A DNA stretch of 64,000 nucleotides from Beaufortia kweichowensis (lineage: Eukaryota > Chordata > Actinopteri > Cypriniformes > Gastromyzontidae): positions 8,466,492 through 8,530,491 of the forward strand of contig CM032804.1 in the NCBI GenBank assembly GCA_019155185.1, in the 5' to 3' direction. Made by a program: the position numbers and the translations under genes. A model generated the notes under the pieces. It was not told the DNA's origin, ran no database searches, and saw nothing but the letters and a program-made list of their open reading frames with translations. Of the stretch, positions 10,430-24,339 are shown piece after piece. How positions within the stretch are numbered: position 1 is the first letter of the stretch; the number at the start of each line of letters is the position of its first letter.

Positions 10430-13400
10430 ATTCTCTGCCTCGCCAGTCTTTTTGCTTTGTACGCTGACGTAAAACTTGCACATAACTTTTTGAATTACTA
10501 TTACAATATGCACTTTTGCAATATTTCAATAATTTCAATATATCTTACAGCCCTAGTTTGAATCTAGCTTTATATTTTTTTATTTTTAAAGCTATAATTA
10601 TTATATTATTATACCAATTCATAATGATAAACTTATAAGATTTATAAGCTTATAGGATTTATAAATGTAGCTGTGACGTATAATTTTAAGGAAAATGTAA
10701 CGTTATTCAACATCAATGCATGTAAAGAGAACTGTGTATTTGCTGCTTGTGTAGTAATGTCATGTCTTTTTGTGACTTCACTGCAGTAGTGAGCATTCAG
10801 ATCTGCAGGCTGTTTTTAGCAAATGTGAAGAGAGCTGTCAGCACCCCTAAAAATGTGTGATTTGTAGTGGGGCGGAAATGAAAGTTGGGGGCTGAGTTCC
10901 CTTTAAATAGAGTGTAGCAACACCTATTGTGTGTGTGGCTTCCGTAGTGTGATCCCTGATGCTGTCTTTGCAGTCAGATGTTGAAATGCCATGTTGAAAG
11001 AACTATAATGCAAAATTTTCGTGTTTAAGTAAAACAAAACAACTTTAGAAGTTCTGGAAGGCCTGAAAAGAACAACTGGTGTGTGTGTTTGTGAATGTGT
11101 AAGAGAGTTAGAGAGTGTCATGTTTGTTTGACCCACACACCTGTCCCTGCTCAGAACACACCTGTTCATTGGGGCAGCTGTCATTTACCGCTGCGGGCAG
11201 CCGGTCTCACAATACCTGTGTGCCAACCTGCCAGTTTAACTTGCCCAATAGGAGGCATGAGCTCTGTTAAAGGGCGGGTGTCACCTCCCTTGTCATTCTT
11301 TGATTGGGCCAATGACAGTCACCCTGACTAGTGGCTAAGAGCATCGAGCTTACAAATGATAGCATTAGCCCATTAAGACGCTCTCTGATTGCAGATGATT
11401 CACTTTTAAAGTGTAACTGTATGAACGTTTACACAATGATTTTGGATAAGAGGTTAGAAGTCTGAAGTTGTAGTTCTTGTCTCATAAGCTTTAAATGTTT
11501 GTTTATGTGCTTACAAAATTACCAGCTGGGTCACGTTTAATTGTCATATTTCTGTTGTTTTCTTTTGCTGATTTGCACCCCTGGGCCACCGTACCTAACA
11601 GGTGTGATCATTTGCAGTAATTGCACACCTGCGTGCCGCCAACCCTTTTGCTCTTGTGCTCTGCCTCGGGCGGATGTCAGAGGGCATCTGCTTTGACATC
11701 TAAATCACAGGCTCTTAGTTCTACACTAACACTGTCGGGAAGAAGAACCAAAGAGATGAATCTGGGAAGTTTCTCGCGCCTCAGGTTCTAATTGTTCCCC
11801 TGAGGGAATGCTGCGGCACGCTTGTGGTGAAGATATCGATGTTCCGACACTCATTAGAACCTCACACTCCAGCGCTCAGCCGTCAGGCCAAGGGAACATG
11901 TCCGATTTGGATTGCTTAATTTGATCTGAAATGCGAGACATGGCAGAGGGGGAAAGCCGTATTAATAGATTTTAGCCGAGTGGTCTTGGATGCTGGGAGG
12001 GATGTCTGGGAGACAGAGGACGGGGGGTTAAGAAGATGAAAGAGGGTGATATGCAGACACGTTCTGATAATACAGCCGGTAGTTAGAGAAGACAGTTTAA
12101 GTGGTGATTTAGGAGTGTGTGTGTCTGTGTGCAAACCTCTTGTCTTTTACTCTTGCATGTTTTTTTTTCATTCTTTCTTGACTGAAGAAAGAAAACTTGC
12201 CATACTTAAAAAGTTGCTTGTTCAGTTGAACAATTCAATTTCAGTTGAAAATGATTTTTTTTATTTGTGACATGAATGGCTATGAAATGTGTCGAAGTGG
12301 TTTAATCGAGTCCTTTTCATTTTCAGTCAGTATAACAAATGTGAAGTGCATTTTCCAAATTTATAGCACATTTTTCTGTTGAAAAGTCCCAAAATTGAAA
12401 AATGTTGTTAATTTTTAATTCAATTAAAGTGTGTTTAATTGACATATTTCTCTTAAAACCTGTAGGTTAAATTAAAAGGATCATCAATTAAAAATGCTTA
12501 AAAGCTTTAGTTACGTCACAGCCATAAACTATTATTTGATGATCTCTGGGTCATTCTTTTCCTTATACATTTTTTCTCAAAGAAATGGACTAAATAAGTT
12601 TACATGCTTAGTTTCTCAAGATACAGTTAAGTATGCTGGAGTACACTATCATAGAGACTTTCCCAGAACATTTTTATTTGTTCCCAAAAAATGAAATACA
12701 TGTTATCATTGCCCTGTGCAAAAGTTGTTCTCTGAAATTTCAGCAGTTTTTCTTTTAGTCAAGTTGTTTGTGTGTGTATGTGGTATGGTCAGTAACTCGA
12801 TGTGTGTTTGTGTCAGAGTGGAGTGAGATTGAATCTAATGACACGTGGGTTATTGCTACCCTGCCATCTCGATGTCACTTCCTCTGAAAGCCTGGAGACA
12901 TCTAAAGAGACAGATAGAGATCTGACACAATCACACACACAGAGGGGGCTATAAAGGTATTTTCAGACAGCACACGTCTCCACGCTTCTTGCGTGACTTG
13001 CTGTGGTGTGGTGGGTCCCATCATCCACACAGCACTGTTTCATTCTTTAATCTTTCCACTTTTCTGTGGGCTTGGCCTATGCCTTGTTCTTCTCTTACTG
13101 CTCTTCCTTCCAGCCTGGTCAGCAAAGCCTAACATCTTACCCAGCCAATTAATCCTCATGATAGATGCATGAGACTTCCCCTCCTGTGTCTTCTGTACCT
13201 GCTCTTTTACTGTGTAAGACTGTTTCATCCTTTATGTCTAGCTCATACAGAGAGACAAGTGTTAGAGAGGGAGTAAGTAAAAACATTATTTTACTTTCAT
13301 TCTTTCATTCTTACTTTCACTTTACATTCTTTTTATTCTTTTACAGAATTACTATGGTGTAAAGTTATTCAAACATGCTTTTTTAGCATGGACCTTTTTG

Positions 13401-13929
13401 TTACTTATAGTTTAGATTGGCAGTCTGAAGAATTATGGATATTCTTATGAAATTGAAGAAGAAAAAACACTACAGTGAAATTTTGCCCTATCATTTAAAA
13501 TATATAGGAAATATACTTACATCTGTTGTCTGTATATTAAGTCATTCGCCACCCTGCTTTGACCGTTTTTGTAAACAATGTGTTAATGTTAACATTTCTC
13601 ATGTACATTTGATATATTTCTCATATGTGTTATTATAGTAAAACTGAGGCCACAAATTGAGTCTTCGACCTTTCTAATGATTGTTTGGCATGATTAACAG
13701 TTGTTGGACAAATAAAAGGTTTCTTGATATTAGTCTGGCCTGTTTACACCTGATGATAAAATCTGTCTCTGTGATCAAATCAGAAGCGGCCAGACGAGAC
13801 AGATCTGGTAGTATAGTGCATTTTGAATGCATCTTCTAGGTGCACTTTAGAATGGATTAAGAGAAGAGTGCCTTTGATTTCATTATTGGATATATCATCA
13901 GTGCTGTTGACATGACGGTGAATACTTGA
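10430..13929. other. Gene-free interval
   Basis: Apart from the GC-richer island at 11560-11900, this is AT-rich or simple sequence, including a TTTCATTC-like tract near 13295-13340. No open frame resembles a known protein. Confidence 0.5.
11560..11900. promoter_or_regulatory. Candidate conserved noncoding element
   Basis: This roughly 340-bp block is GC-richer than its flanks and free of simple repeats and MITE ends. It contains homeodomain-like AATTG/TAATTG sites and a symmetric TTCCCCTGAGGGAA at 11795-11808, close to an AP-2-type CCCTGAGGG. No frame stays open. Composition alone suggests constraint; a cross-species alignment would decide. Confidence 0.3.
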
Positions 13930-13960
13930 TGACATAATTTTTTAACTATCCCTTTAAGTT
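13930..13960 (+). mobile_element. Family A MITE end fragment
   Basis: TTTTTTAACTATCCCTTTAA matches the right terminus (GGTGAACTATCCCTTTAA type) shared with the fuller copies at 38977-39268 and 53161-53438. The rest of the element is not recognisable here. Confidence 0.4.
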
Positions 13961-16274
13961 GAATGACTATCGAATTAACTGTATTTACACCCTAAATACG
14001 ACACTTTTACATTTGTTTTTTCGCTGCCTTCATATGTATTTTAAGTAAGTGTTTTACCAAACATTGTATTTTTAACCCTAAAGCTTCACCTCTGATGCTT
14101 TGTAATCGAAAGCAGCTTGCACTGATTGGCTTGATAGGCACTCTTAGATCAACCTGAGGCTAAATGTGTTGCTCAAGAGCAAAACAAAATGACAGTAAAA
14201 TGAATGACTTTAGTCTGCTGTCCAGTCTTTGTGTTAACCTGTGCTCAAATACGCTTCATTTGTGTTACCAAACCCAGTCTTTAACCACTGCACCAGCAGC
14301 CTCAATGTAAACAAAGACTTTATTTTTATATTCCTTTTACCTTCACAGCACACGCAAACCCGTTGCCTTTGAGCTTCTGTCCTAATTAGTCTGAATTAAG
14401 ATGAATGCCTTGCCTTCCCACCATTGATTGCCATTGATCGAACTCTCATCCCAGTATCCCCGCCCAGGGCTCTACTGCACCCCACACATCATTTATATCA
14501 ATCCTTACCGCTTTCCCTTTTCTATCACTTTGTGAACGCAGGGCTGTATAGTAAACTGTATTTGCTCAGTATGCGGAGTGGTGGATTTGAGGGGTGGATG
14601 GAGGCAGAGCAGTATTGCTAACGGCAGTTCAATTTGTTTCTCAAATTGTATAGAGGGAAACGGCTGAATGTGTGTGTCTTTGGGGGATTTTTTTAAATGT
14701 GTGTCTGTGTGTTTGTGGAACAGTTTACCTCCAGAAAGACAAGGTGAGCCCTCAAATCGTTTTGTCGCTATGTAGTTTATGTTATCCTGTGAATGTCTGG
14801 CAGAAAGGGGGTGGGGGGATGATGAAATATTAAAGCTCATCTCCTACTGTTGACATTCAGAGTTAGTGGACTGGGGCTCCCTAAAGTAGCAGAGCAGACA
14901 CCAAAGGCCGGCTATGGATGTCGTTAGAGCGCATATGGGGGTGTATAGTTGTGGGTGGATAAATGCCGGATGACTAAGTATAACATGAAAAGAGAGGTCA
15001 CTCTGTGGAGGAAGTGATGGCATAATATGTGAATCGGACATATGAATGAAGAAATGAAGGGCTAAGGGATAGTGTGAAAACTTCAAACCCATTAACTTAA
15101 CGTTAAAAATGAAATTGATCCTTTTGTCCTGGAATCCCATTGGTTTGGTTATAAAGGTGATTTTACAGATCCTTATAAAGGAGATCTGTAATATCTATCT
15201 ATGTGTGGTGCAAGACCCACCAGTTGGAAATAATTAAGTTTATTAAGTGTATATGCCATGTGACTATAATGTTGCAGGTATGTCCTAACAAAGCTCATTG
15301 GCCAATGGCAGAGCCAGAAAATAATCAACAGGTAAAAGTTATTTTATCCGAATACACAACTATTTTTAAATGGCCATTAATGGAGAAAAGTGCTTTCTGC
15401 AGCCAGATAATGTAGCTGCAACCAGCAGGTGCTAACTAGACCTTGATTCCCTGGCAAAATACTTCTTTTATATTTAATTTCACCCTCATACCCTCATGCC
15501 AGTGACATATCCTCAGGCTAACACAGTCTCTCCAGTGTAGGGTCATGCTGAGCTTTGTTTTGGACGTGCAACAGGAGGATGTTATGCTATGCTTCATTAT
15601 GTGGTCCTTTGTTCATCAGTCACAGAGGACTTACTAATATGCCATCTGCCTAAGTCACTATGCAAGGCTTTACTTCAGCTTTGTTTTGTCTTATTTCACT
15701 GTAAGCCTGGTGTCCTGACATGAACTGGGATAAACTTTTTTTTTTTGTAGGCCTCGGAGCTCCTGTCAAATCTCAGACCGCTTGAGTGTGTCTTTGCGTG
15801 TGTATATCGCCCAGAGGATCCAGAAGTTGTGGTTAGGTTACATTTCACTCTCTCTGTGTCTCTCTCTCTCTTTCTTTCTGATTCCTCTCTGTATATGCCA
15901 CCTGCTCTCTGGTTTTTAGTTCCTGTTGGCGACGTTTGTCTTCAGCTGGCCTCATCCACCCTGCTGTGAGAAACAGAAGCAGTAAAAGATAACTTAAATG
16001 GAGTGGGAGGAGACGGAGACAGAGACCGATAGAGAGACAGACAGTCAAGTGTTAAAGGAAGATACTCTAGAAATGTTGCCTATATAAGTAATTTAGTTTA
16101 TAATTTAAATAAACAAAAATTAAAAATCTGTCATCATTATTAAATATTATGTAGTTCCAACCCCATTCCCACATTTTCTATGATTAGTGACACCCTCAGT
16201 TCACATGTACTTTTATTCTGTCTTATTTATTTAAAAAAAGGATTGGAACAACATGAATGATCGATAAATGTTTT

Positions 16275-16304
16275 CATGTTTGGGTGAGCTATCCCCTTCA
16301 ATAT
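16275..16304 (+). mobile_element. Family A MITE end fragment
   Basis: GTTTGGGTGAGCTATCCCCT is a diverged match to the family A right terminus. It appears to be an isolated end. Confidence 0.35.
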
Positions 16305-16379
16305 AAAATCAGAGGATTTTGAAAGCAGTTGATGGGTGTAAATCGTAAATTAGCCTGTAATTATTACACCCCTTTCTGT

Positions 16380-16690
16380 GATTTCCTCTACGTGTTCATC
16401 CGGTGTAGCGGAGGATGACTCCAGTTGCCTTGTTAATATTACCCAAGGTGCTGTGCCGTGATCGTGCCAGTTCACCGCTATTTTTCTGCTGATGACTCTT
16501 TCTCTAATGAGTCTCAAGAGACGAGCGCTGATCTCAACCGCCCCACTGATACCATGGGCAGCTAGGAAGAATAGTGCTTAAGACGGCCATTTGTTCACTC
16601 TGTATGCCTGAGCACCTGTGTTTGTGTGGTTCAGACCTTTTGCAGGTGCGATTAGTTTAAATACTAATTAGACCTTCACAAATTAGAAAA
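16380..16690. promoter_or_regulatory. Candidate conserved noncoding element
   Basis: A roughly 300-bp block of balanced composition without repeats, holding AT-rich homeodomain-like sites (GTTAATATTA, TACTAATTAG) set in GC-richer DNA with several CpGs. It lies in a much more AT-rich neighbourhood and has no long open frame. This is a composition-based guess. Confidence 0.25.
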
Positions 16691-17674
16691 CAGTTTTAAA
16701 TGCATTTATTATATAAGTCCATACATAAAGTTTTTTTAATCCTAGTTATTTTATAGGAATAGTTATGTACTTTAGTGCTGTAGGAAAGAATGAAATGATT
16801 TAACTTTGTCATTTAGCCTATGCCCATGTGTTAGATTTCTGAGAGGAACGGACCAAAATCTAACAGGATATTTACAGAAAATGTTTTCTCCTCCCTAGTG
16901 TTTCTCAAAAATGTCTATTTCACATTTTCAGATGTTTAGTTACGAGAGGAGAATGGTCAAACCTGGCACAGTTTGTCTTGATGTAAAATAATGTGGAAAG
17001 GTCACACGGTTACCTGTTTAATGAAGCTTGAATAAAGCAGTTTAGGGTAATAGTGAAAATTTATGATGGTGAGCCTGCAGATTCTGTAAACAATAGTTCA
17101 CTGTTGGTGAAAAAGCATTTTTTTTACATTTGTTTGTTGTATGAAAAAATTATGTAAGCACCCTGCCTAACAGCTTCCTTTGTTTGCCACGGAAGCAGGT
17201 AAGTCATGTGGATTTGGATCAACATGAGGCTGAGTAAATAATGACACAACGTCTGAACTCAGGATGCCTATGTCATTATATTTTGCCAGCTTTGTCTCTG
17301 ATGTCATTTTCTGACCCCTCCTGCAGTTATTTTGTGTACAGTTTGTAGCCAAGAGAAGGTGCTGTGGTGTTAATTATATCTCTCAATATCAGGCCAACGC
17401 AAGCAGAAGTGAGCTTTATTGACACTGTCAAGATGTGACAGTGTTTCACACTGAGCAGACTGTTAGATCTTAGTTCCTAAAGTACTTAAATGAAATGCCT
17501 CCAACCGAAACCTTTTATGCAATATGTGTTTCCCTCTCGTTAATTCCTGCTCTCAGATGATCTGCTTCCATATTTAAAGACCTGATGTTCCTAGCAGAAA
17601 ATTCAGTGAATTTTGAATAATCATTTGTTGTTGTCTGGCAGTGACGGAGAGTTGGAGATGTGTCCCCTTAGGGG

Positions 17675-17689
17675 GGTCAGGGGGCGCTC
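17675..17689 (+). promoter_or_regulatory. CTCF-like core motif
   Basis: CAGGGGGCGCT at 17678-17688 matches all 11 positions of the strong part of the CTCF core, but the four upstream positions do not match CCAC. It has the same orientation as the motifs at 4786 and 62477. Confidence 0.3.
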
Positions 17690-19315
17690 TTTTGTGATCT
17701 GCCTGTAAAAATTCCTGTAAGCATACTGTCAGGAAAATGGTGCTTACACTGAAAGGCTTGTGTGTGTGGATTTTGGGAAAAAGGGGTCAGGACAGTACCC
17801 TTGACAGTGATGTGATGAGGGCGACAGCCCCACTTACCGGACACACGCGTACACACACACATAGAAACGGGGCCATTTTCTCCAAAAGAATAAATAAAAA
17901 TTATAAATCTAAATTGAAATTGTATGTAAAACACTATTTTTCTAAAATTGACACACTCCAGTGCAACTTTTATGACACCAGGGGAGCTTCCTGAGCATGA
18001 GTAATAGTCTGAATAGGCAAAAGTGCAAAAAGTGACCAAAAGTGAGTTGTATCAAAAAAGGGATGAAAAGATAAAAAATGGAACTTTGCTTTCTGATTTC
18101 AGAAGTTCATCTCATGCCATGACACGCACCCCCTCTCACCAGCTCATCACTCTTTAGTTGAGACTGATTAAAATAGACGATGCTTATCATACTTTGGGAT
18201 TGCCTTGTAATTTATGCCTGATTGCCTGCAGTCTCCACCCATCTATCTTTCTCAACATCACTGTCTCTATGTATTTTTAATCTTTGCCGTTCACCTTTTA
18301 CTCTAGACATTAATAATTGTCAGTGTATGTAAGGTATAGGGCAGATATGGTAATATAAATGCATGATATTAGCTCAGCTGTAGCTTTTAGTGTGAAAGCT
18401 GGGAATGATTCAAAGGGACAAACAATTCCAGCAGGATAAATAAAAGACTCAGATAAATGAATTCAAGATGTATCTAAAGAGACCAAATACACAAAACAAT
18501 CCACAAATTGTGCTTTGTGTGATGCAGTTTTGAATGTCAGAAAATGTCAGCAATAGCCAATATACAAATCCAGGTGCCCAAAATTTACATCTAAAGCTTG
18601 GTATTTCAGTAAAACATATCAATTCTCAGACATTGACATGGCCATGTGCTGTCCTGAGAATCCAGCCATTATAAATGCCTTCATGGTGTAGCCGCAAGAC
18701 TTGTACACTTCCTATGTGTGCATGTTTGTGTCTTGTATATCACGCTATGAGAACAGAGCTTTAGGGTTTTAAGAGACTACAGAGTGCCACGCTCTGCTAC
18801 CATCCGCTTTCAGTGTGTCGGGATAAAGTGTTCGAGACATTGGGTGAATGAGTTTGATCCTGGTCCCTCGCTGCTCTGATCTCTCTCTATCTGTAGCGGC
18901 AGTCCTGGCTAATGGAAGACGACCTTTGAACATGTCGCCTATCTACTTCCATTCACGCTGGTCTGGCCAGGGAATGACTCTTAATTTACCCTTGTGTCCC
19001 CTCCTGTGTCTTCTCTGTACCAGTGCTGGCACAAACCTCACCATGCTCTTTTGGGGATGACAATCTATTTGAAGAATTATAGTGTTAAGAAAACCTGATT
19101 CTTTACAGAGAAGGATGTCATTTAGTTTCAGTGTGGATAATGTTAGGAGGTTATTCAGGTCTTTGGATGTTTTGAAGTGATTTGGTTTTGAATTAAACTG
19201 TGTTATGTTGAAAACCAAGATGGTTAATTGGAATATTTGAGAAAAACATGTGTTAGCCGCAATTAATGGATTATGAGTGAGCTTTAAGGCATGGTTATGT
19301 TGTTGTGGATTTGTT

Positions 19316-19530
19316 GAAAGGACTAGTTTACACAAAAATGACATTTCTATGTTTATCAAAACCTGTACGTCTTTATAGCAATCTGTTCATGCTGTTTTTT
19401 CTAGTAATCTCCATGGCAGTCACTCATAGCAATTCACTTTCATTGTGTAGACAACAATCACCTTGGCCACAATACAATAACGTATAAATATAATAAAATA
19501 TAATATAACGGTTAAGCTGTCCCTTTAAAT
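19316..19530 (+). mobile_element. Degenerate family A MITE
   Basis: Begins AAAGGACTAGTTTACACAAA and ends AAGCTGTCCCTTTAAAT, both diverged from the family A termini (AAGGGATAGTTCACCCA and GGTGAACTATCCCTTTAA). Inside, AATTCACTTTCATTGTGTAG is shared with the copy at 56078-56381 (AATTCACTTTCATTGTATAA). No coding capacity. Confidence 0.6.
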
Positions 19531-22500
19531 TAAAAAAAATAGTTGTACTCACATCCACCTGCAATGTCTGCACTGACTCCTGCTGATGGGAAGGCGAATT
19601 CTCCTGCCAGCCATGTGCACACTGTTTAGACATTAAAGGCTGTGATGAATTGGCCCATGTCTGCCGAATGGTACATGGGCAGTTCCTCAGCTGTGAACTT
19701 GCATTTGCCAGAACAATCGTTGGCCACCCAGAGCTGTATGTCTGCAGGCATGGCATGATCACTCTGGCCATTAACATGTAGCGCTTGGAATGTGTTGAAC
19801 TTGACTGATCCAGATGGAGTTTTATTGTAAGCTGATGAAATTGTTTTTCGTATTTGGAACATTACTAACATGTCAAGTAATGTATTAATGAAGCTACCTC
19901 CCACTATGTAAACTGTCAATCTGTTTTTTTTTACTGACAATACCAATAGCCCACACCTATCATATCAGCTGGAACCGCCACTCTGACTCTCAGATTTTTC
20001 TGAACTTGTTTAGCTGGTTTCATTGGATGGCTTTAGTGGAACGGTGGAGTGCCGTTGTCCATCGGGAAGAAAAATGGGTGACCAGACAATGAGGCAATCG
20101 CGCTTAAATTCAGTGCTGTTCTCACGTCTGCAGTCACTTACTGGTTTGTTTGTGTTTGAGCAACGGAGAATTTACACGATGTTGCGCTTGGTAAATAGTA
20201 AAGTGGTAAGAGAGAAAACAAAACTGTGGAAGGAATAATAAAGGTATATATAAATGATGAGGAGTGGAGCAAAATAAATAATAGAAATGATTTGTGCACT
20301 GTTGATATCATGGAATAAACATGTCTACGCTATCTGTGTCAATTCAGGTGTGTGAATGCATTTATGTTTTCTCTTAGATTGTCCACTGCAATATTGGTGA
20401 GCATTGATTTCCTATTGGTCGATACGGGCTGGAGTTAAATAGCAATAGGAGGGAGTTAAGGGAAAACACACTCTTCTCCCTTCTCGTTTGTACTATTTTC
20501 TCTTTTTCCCTCAAGAATTCAGTGGTTTCATAAGCATGCACGGTGACCTTTCAGAGTCCAAGAACCAACAATCTGAAATTACAGTGAGCGGCACGAGATA
20601 TGGACCGGCCTCCAGCCAATGAATAACGCAAGTAGGAAAGTATGGAGAGAGAAAGAGAGGAGTGGAAGGAACAGCGTTTGATTATTCATGATGATATAAC
20701 TTGCCAAGACAGAGAGAAAGGGAGAGATTGGTAGTGAGGGCATACAGGAGACCAGCGGATGCGGATTGCTGCAGTGGCTTGTGGGATAGCTTCACATCTG
20801 CCTCATAGGCCATTTTTCTTTACTGTCACATACTCAGATGTGACAACAGCCTCCTGGCCATCATGCCCCACTAATACTGTCCTGACAGTTAACAAGACCA
20901 CATTTACAGCATGCACACATCCACATCCACGTTAACACTTTATGCTTTTTTATCTTTTCTGGCTGCAGCTGTCTCTGCTTTCTCACTTATTTCCTGTTTT
21001 ATTTAAGGACAGATTAGAACAATAGGGCGGATGCCTTGGGGTGCCTGATTGTCAGGGACTCCACCTGGAAGGCAAGTGGATGCCTTGAAACAAAAAAGAG
21101 AAGTAGAAAATTTTAAAATGATAGTAAAGTGACACAAAATAATAAGATCTGAGAAGTGTTATTCATGTCTTATTCAACTATAGCCATAACCCTGTGGGCA
21201 GCACTGCCTCATATCATGTGATGTAATGGGTGACCCGAATTCTAGTCCTGACTTTCCTGAATATAGGCAAAATATAACTTTTTCACTTGACTTCCCATTT
21301 AACAATTGCAAAAGTCAGTCGCAGAGGGGCCTTGCAGGACCGTAATCCATCCTTGACTTTATCTCTGTACAAATAATGCTAATCTTTTTCATCCTAATCT
21401 AATGCATTTTCTCTCTCCATCCAGATCTCATATCCTTTTCTTCCTCTTTTCATTTCCCCTTCATCACTTTTCTTCCCTTCATTTTACTCCCATGGCTCCT
21501 CTCCTTCCTGCTCACTGTCTGACCACTTGGGGGCCTTCTGCTTATATCATATCAAAGTGTAAGAGTGAAATACAGCCAACTGTGTGCGTGTGGGAGAGAG
21601 AAAGCTAAAGTATGTGTTAGTGTAAAAGATGTAAAGTGTGTTGTAGGAAGGAGAATAGAGAATGCTGAAATAAGACCATTGTGTGCATTTCATTGTAATT
21701 TTATTCTGTGATCAATACAAATGAGAGCTGAGACCGCATCGGTCTGCAAACCATAGACAGTCATCATTTCAGGGTATGAAATCATCTCTCATCCATCTGA
21801 AAATGGATGGATATGTGGATGTTAGGGGTGATGTCTGTGTGTGTGTGTATCGTTCTCTAAAAGCTGTTTAAGAGGTGTCTTTTGTCTTTGTCAGATCAGA
21901 GTGATTAATTTGTCTCTTTCTCTCCTCTCGTCTCCTGTTCTCAGTTTGACGCTATACTGTCAGTCTCCACTTGACCCTGCCATCAGTCATTCAGCCCAAT
22001 CCCCACTCCTGTTGACCTTTGACCCCTCCCTCACAGCTCTTCATCAGTCACACGCACCTGATGGCGAGGCTAGACGCCCGCTGACATAAACCCGACTGCT
22101 GCTGAATATTTTTGTCTTTTTCCTTTTAATATTACTAGGACTCTGAATTGTAAAGTAAGCATTGACGTTTACACACGCTTTCAGTGCCAGCAGGCCAGAG
22201 AGGCTATTCTCACACTCTGCCCTACTTTTCAGGGTCTGAAAGTTTGAGGAAAATGTTTCATATTAATAAGTTTAAATACACTTGGTGAGTTATAATGCAT
22301 TAAAAAACTCTGCACAGATCTGTATCTGGCAATCATAAAAACTTTACAAATCCTATGCACACTGTATTTGTTTTAATCTTCTTATTCATACATGCTTATT
22401 ACTATTGTTCTTCGTGGTTTAAGCACACCTGTAGCACCAAAATTATACATTTTGACCAAAATGCTACACTAAATTACTTGTTAGATGCTCAGTTACATGA

Positions 22501-23460
22501 TGATGTGCGTGTCAGTAAGTCCTGAGAATTCAATGGTCTTATTCACTCATGTGAATTAATGTGAATGTGTGTCTTTCTCGTCAACAAGTAGATTTTAGAC
22601 GGGGTATTAGATTTTAGATGGCTGACACCACCATGTCAAGGCCCTCAATGAACAAAGAAAAGCTGTTAGAATGATGACCTGCTCATAGTTTGAGGGACCT
22701 GAGGGATGCCTCTGGCTCTAATATTTTTTACCTTTATTTATCTGTTTTTTTTAATATGCTCTTTAGTCATTCTGTTCCTTCTGGTACCTCTGTTGGGTTT
22801 TTAGAATAGTGGATTTTGATTTCTGACGGTATGTGGTTAACATCACATGAAGAGGCTTTTAGATTTTGTTTGAGGATTACAGCTGCCTAAAGGCTATCAG
22901 TTTATGTACTTGATGAATTTGACAGTCTTTTTTTTTTTAATTCCAGAGGGCAACCTGAGTGCTTTAAGGTTATTTGTCTTATTTTATTTTAAAGTAAAAA
23001 AAACAGTGAAAAGAAAACGTTTTGATCTGGTAATCCGTAAAGAATGAATAAACTCTGATCTGAAGTTCGGAGGCTGTCTGAGGCTGATTTGTAGTCGGTG
23101 TTTATGTTTGGCAGAGTTATGGCGACAGACACATGATGATATGTCTGACAGATTACCACTACTGGAATCAAGACAATTCTGTTATTGTAAAATGCCAAGA
23201 AGAAGTGAAGATCTGACTTGCTAGAACTTGCCTTCTCATGTCTCTTTATTACAGGACGTGCTCATTATTTAACTGATGAAGATCTTTGTCTTTACATTGT
23301 TCTTATTGTCTGTCTTGTTCGTCTCAAAACTCATGTTTCTCATTCCAGAAGCACTTTTGAGTTTTTTCCACTTTCACAGCTGCTTTCCCATAGCCTGACT
23401 CTCTCTCTCTCTTCCTCTGTTTCTGTCTTTTTCATTCCTATCGCTCTTCCGTTTTTGGTT
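19531..23460. other. Gene-free interval
   Basis: Overlapping minus-strand open frames at 19424-19946 lack any domain I recognise. Unique-looking GC-richer patches lie near 20.57-20.63 and 20.75-20.9 kb. A stretch near 21.19-21.25 kb resembles a tRNA-derived SINE head only vaguely. Confidence 0.45.
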
Positions 23461-23650
23461 TCTGTCATGCATCAAAAGAGCCTGACGTTTGTGACGAGAA
23501 TGGTCCCAGAGACCCCTCCCTTAAGAAGACCCCTCTGGAACATCAGCTTTCTCATTCAACTCTTATCTGCCCCATTTCGACTCCTTTCCATGGCAACGGT
23601 TGCCGAGTGAGTGAGCGGGAGCCAGGTCTCCAGCGAAGCCCAACCTTGTC
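23460..23650. promoter_or_regulatory. Candidate enhancer with RFX X-box-like site
   Basis: A GC-richer, nonrepetitive block. CTTTCCATGGCAAC at 23584-23597 matches 12 of 14 positions of the RFX X-box GTTGCCATGGCAAC and is followed by a further half-site GTTGCC at 23599-23604. RFX proteins act in ciliated and neural cells. Whether the site is bound is unknown. Confidence 0.35.
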
Positions 23651-24339
23651 TTAGACAGATGTATACTCCAAAACTAAAGACTCAAAGAGAAAAGAAAGAA
23701 ACTCTGCTTGAAACTATTATTGTTTTTAAACTTTACAAGAAATCTATATTAATTGTAAGATTACTTATGTTACTGGTGTTTCTTTAATTCTGAGCTGTGC
23801 TGATTATGGATGTCCATTTCAATAACCTCATGCGTGTTTCAATTTTTTTAATAGTGTTTTGTGGCACACTGGTGTTTTCTGTTTGTGATGTCTGTGAGAG
23901 AGTGGGAGATGCGAGGAAATGCGCTGCTAGCTGTTCTTCCCTACAGAAATATGAACTTCAGAGCAAAGAGAAACAGACTGACAGCTCAGAGCTTGTCCAT
24001 CTCGGCTGAGAGAAGGACTCCTCCGAGGACATAACCCACATTTACTGCTATTTTTACATAAATACCTCACGCTAACACACACACACAAGTATGTGTGGAA
24101 GCACAAACCGTTCTAAGTGTACTTTTTATTGCCCTGTATCCTAAACTAACAGGTAAAAAAGTAGAAGTAAAGAATAAAAACAGTGTCTGCATCCCACTGT
24201 GCAAATTATTTACCCTAAAAAGTATGCAAAGTTAGGATAAATGCATCATGAATTATAATAGGTTGCAAATAGTGTGCCAAAATGATCTTTCAGGACTTTT
24301 TTAAAATCTGTGGAGTGAGGAAAAATGGCATTTTGAATC
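23651..24339. other. Gene-free interval
   Basis: AT-rich sequence with a short CA run near 24077. I see no gene or transposon end. Confidence 0.45.

Larger units (their letters stand above)
13961..19312. other. Gene-free interval
   Basis: Contains the family A end fragment at 16.28 kb, the CNE candidate at 16.4-16.7 kb and a CTCF-like core at 17.68 kb. Open frames such as 14505-14840 and 17677-18039 on the minus strand have no recognisable domains and are probably chance. Confidence 0.5.

Noticed and set aside
19424..19946. Overlapping minus-strand frames of 117 and 106 codons
   Set aside because: No transposase, reverse transcriptase or other domain is visible; part overlaps a degenerate MITE.
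21190..21250. tRNA-SINE-like head (GTGACCCGAATTCTAGTCC resembles a B box)
   Set aside because: No clear A box, cloverleaf or SINE tail; the similarity is too weak to call.
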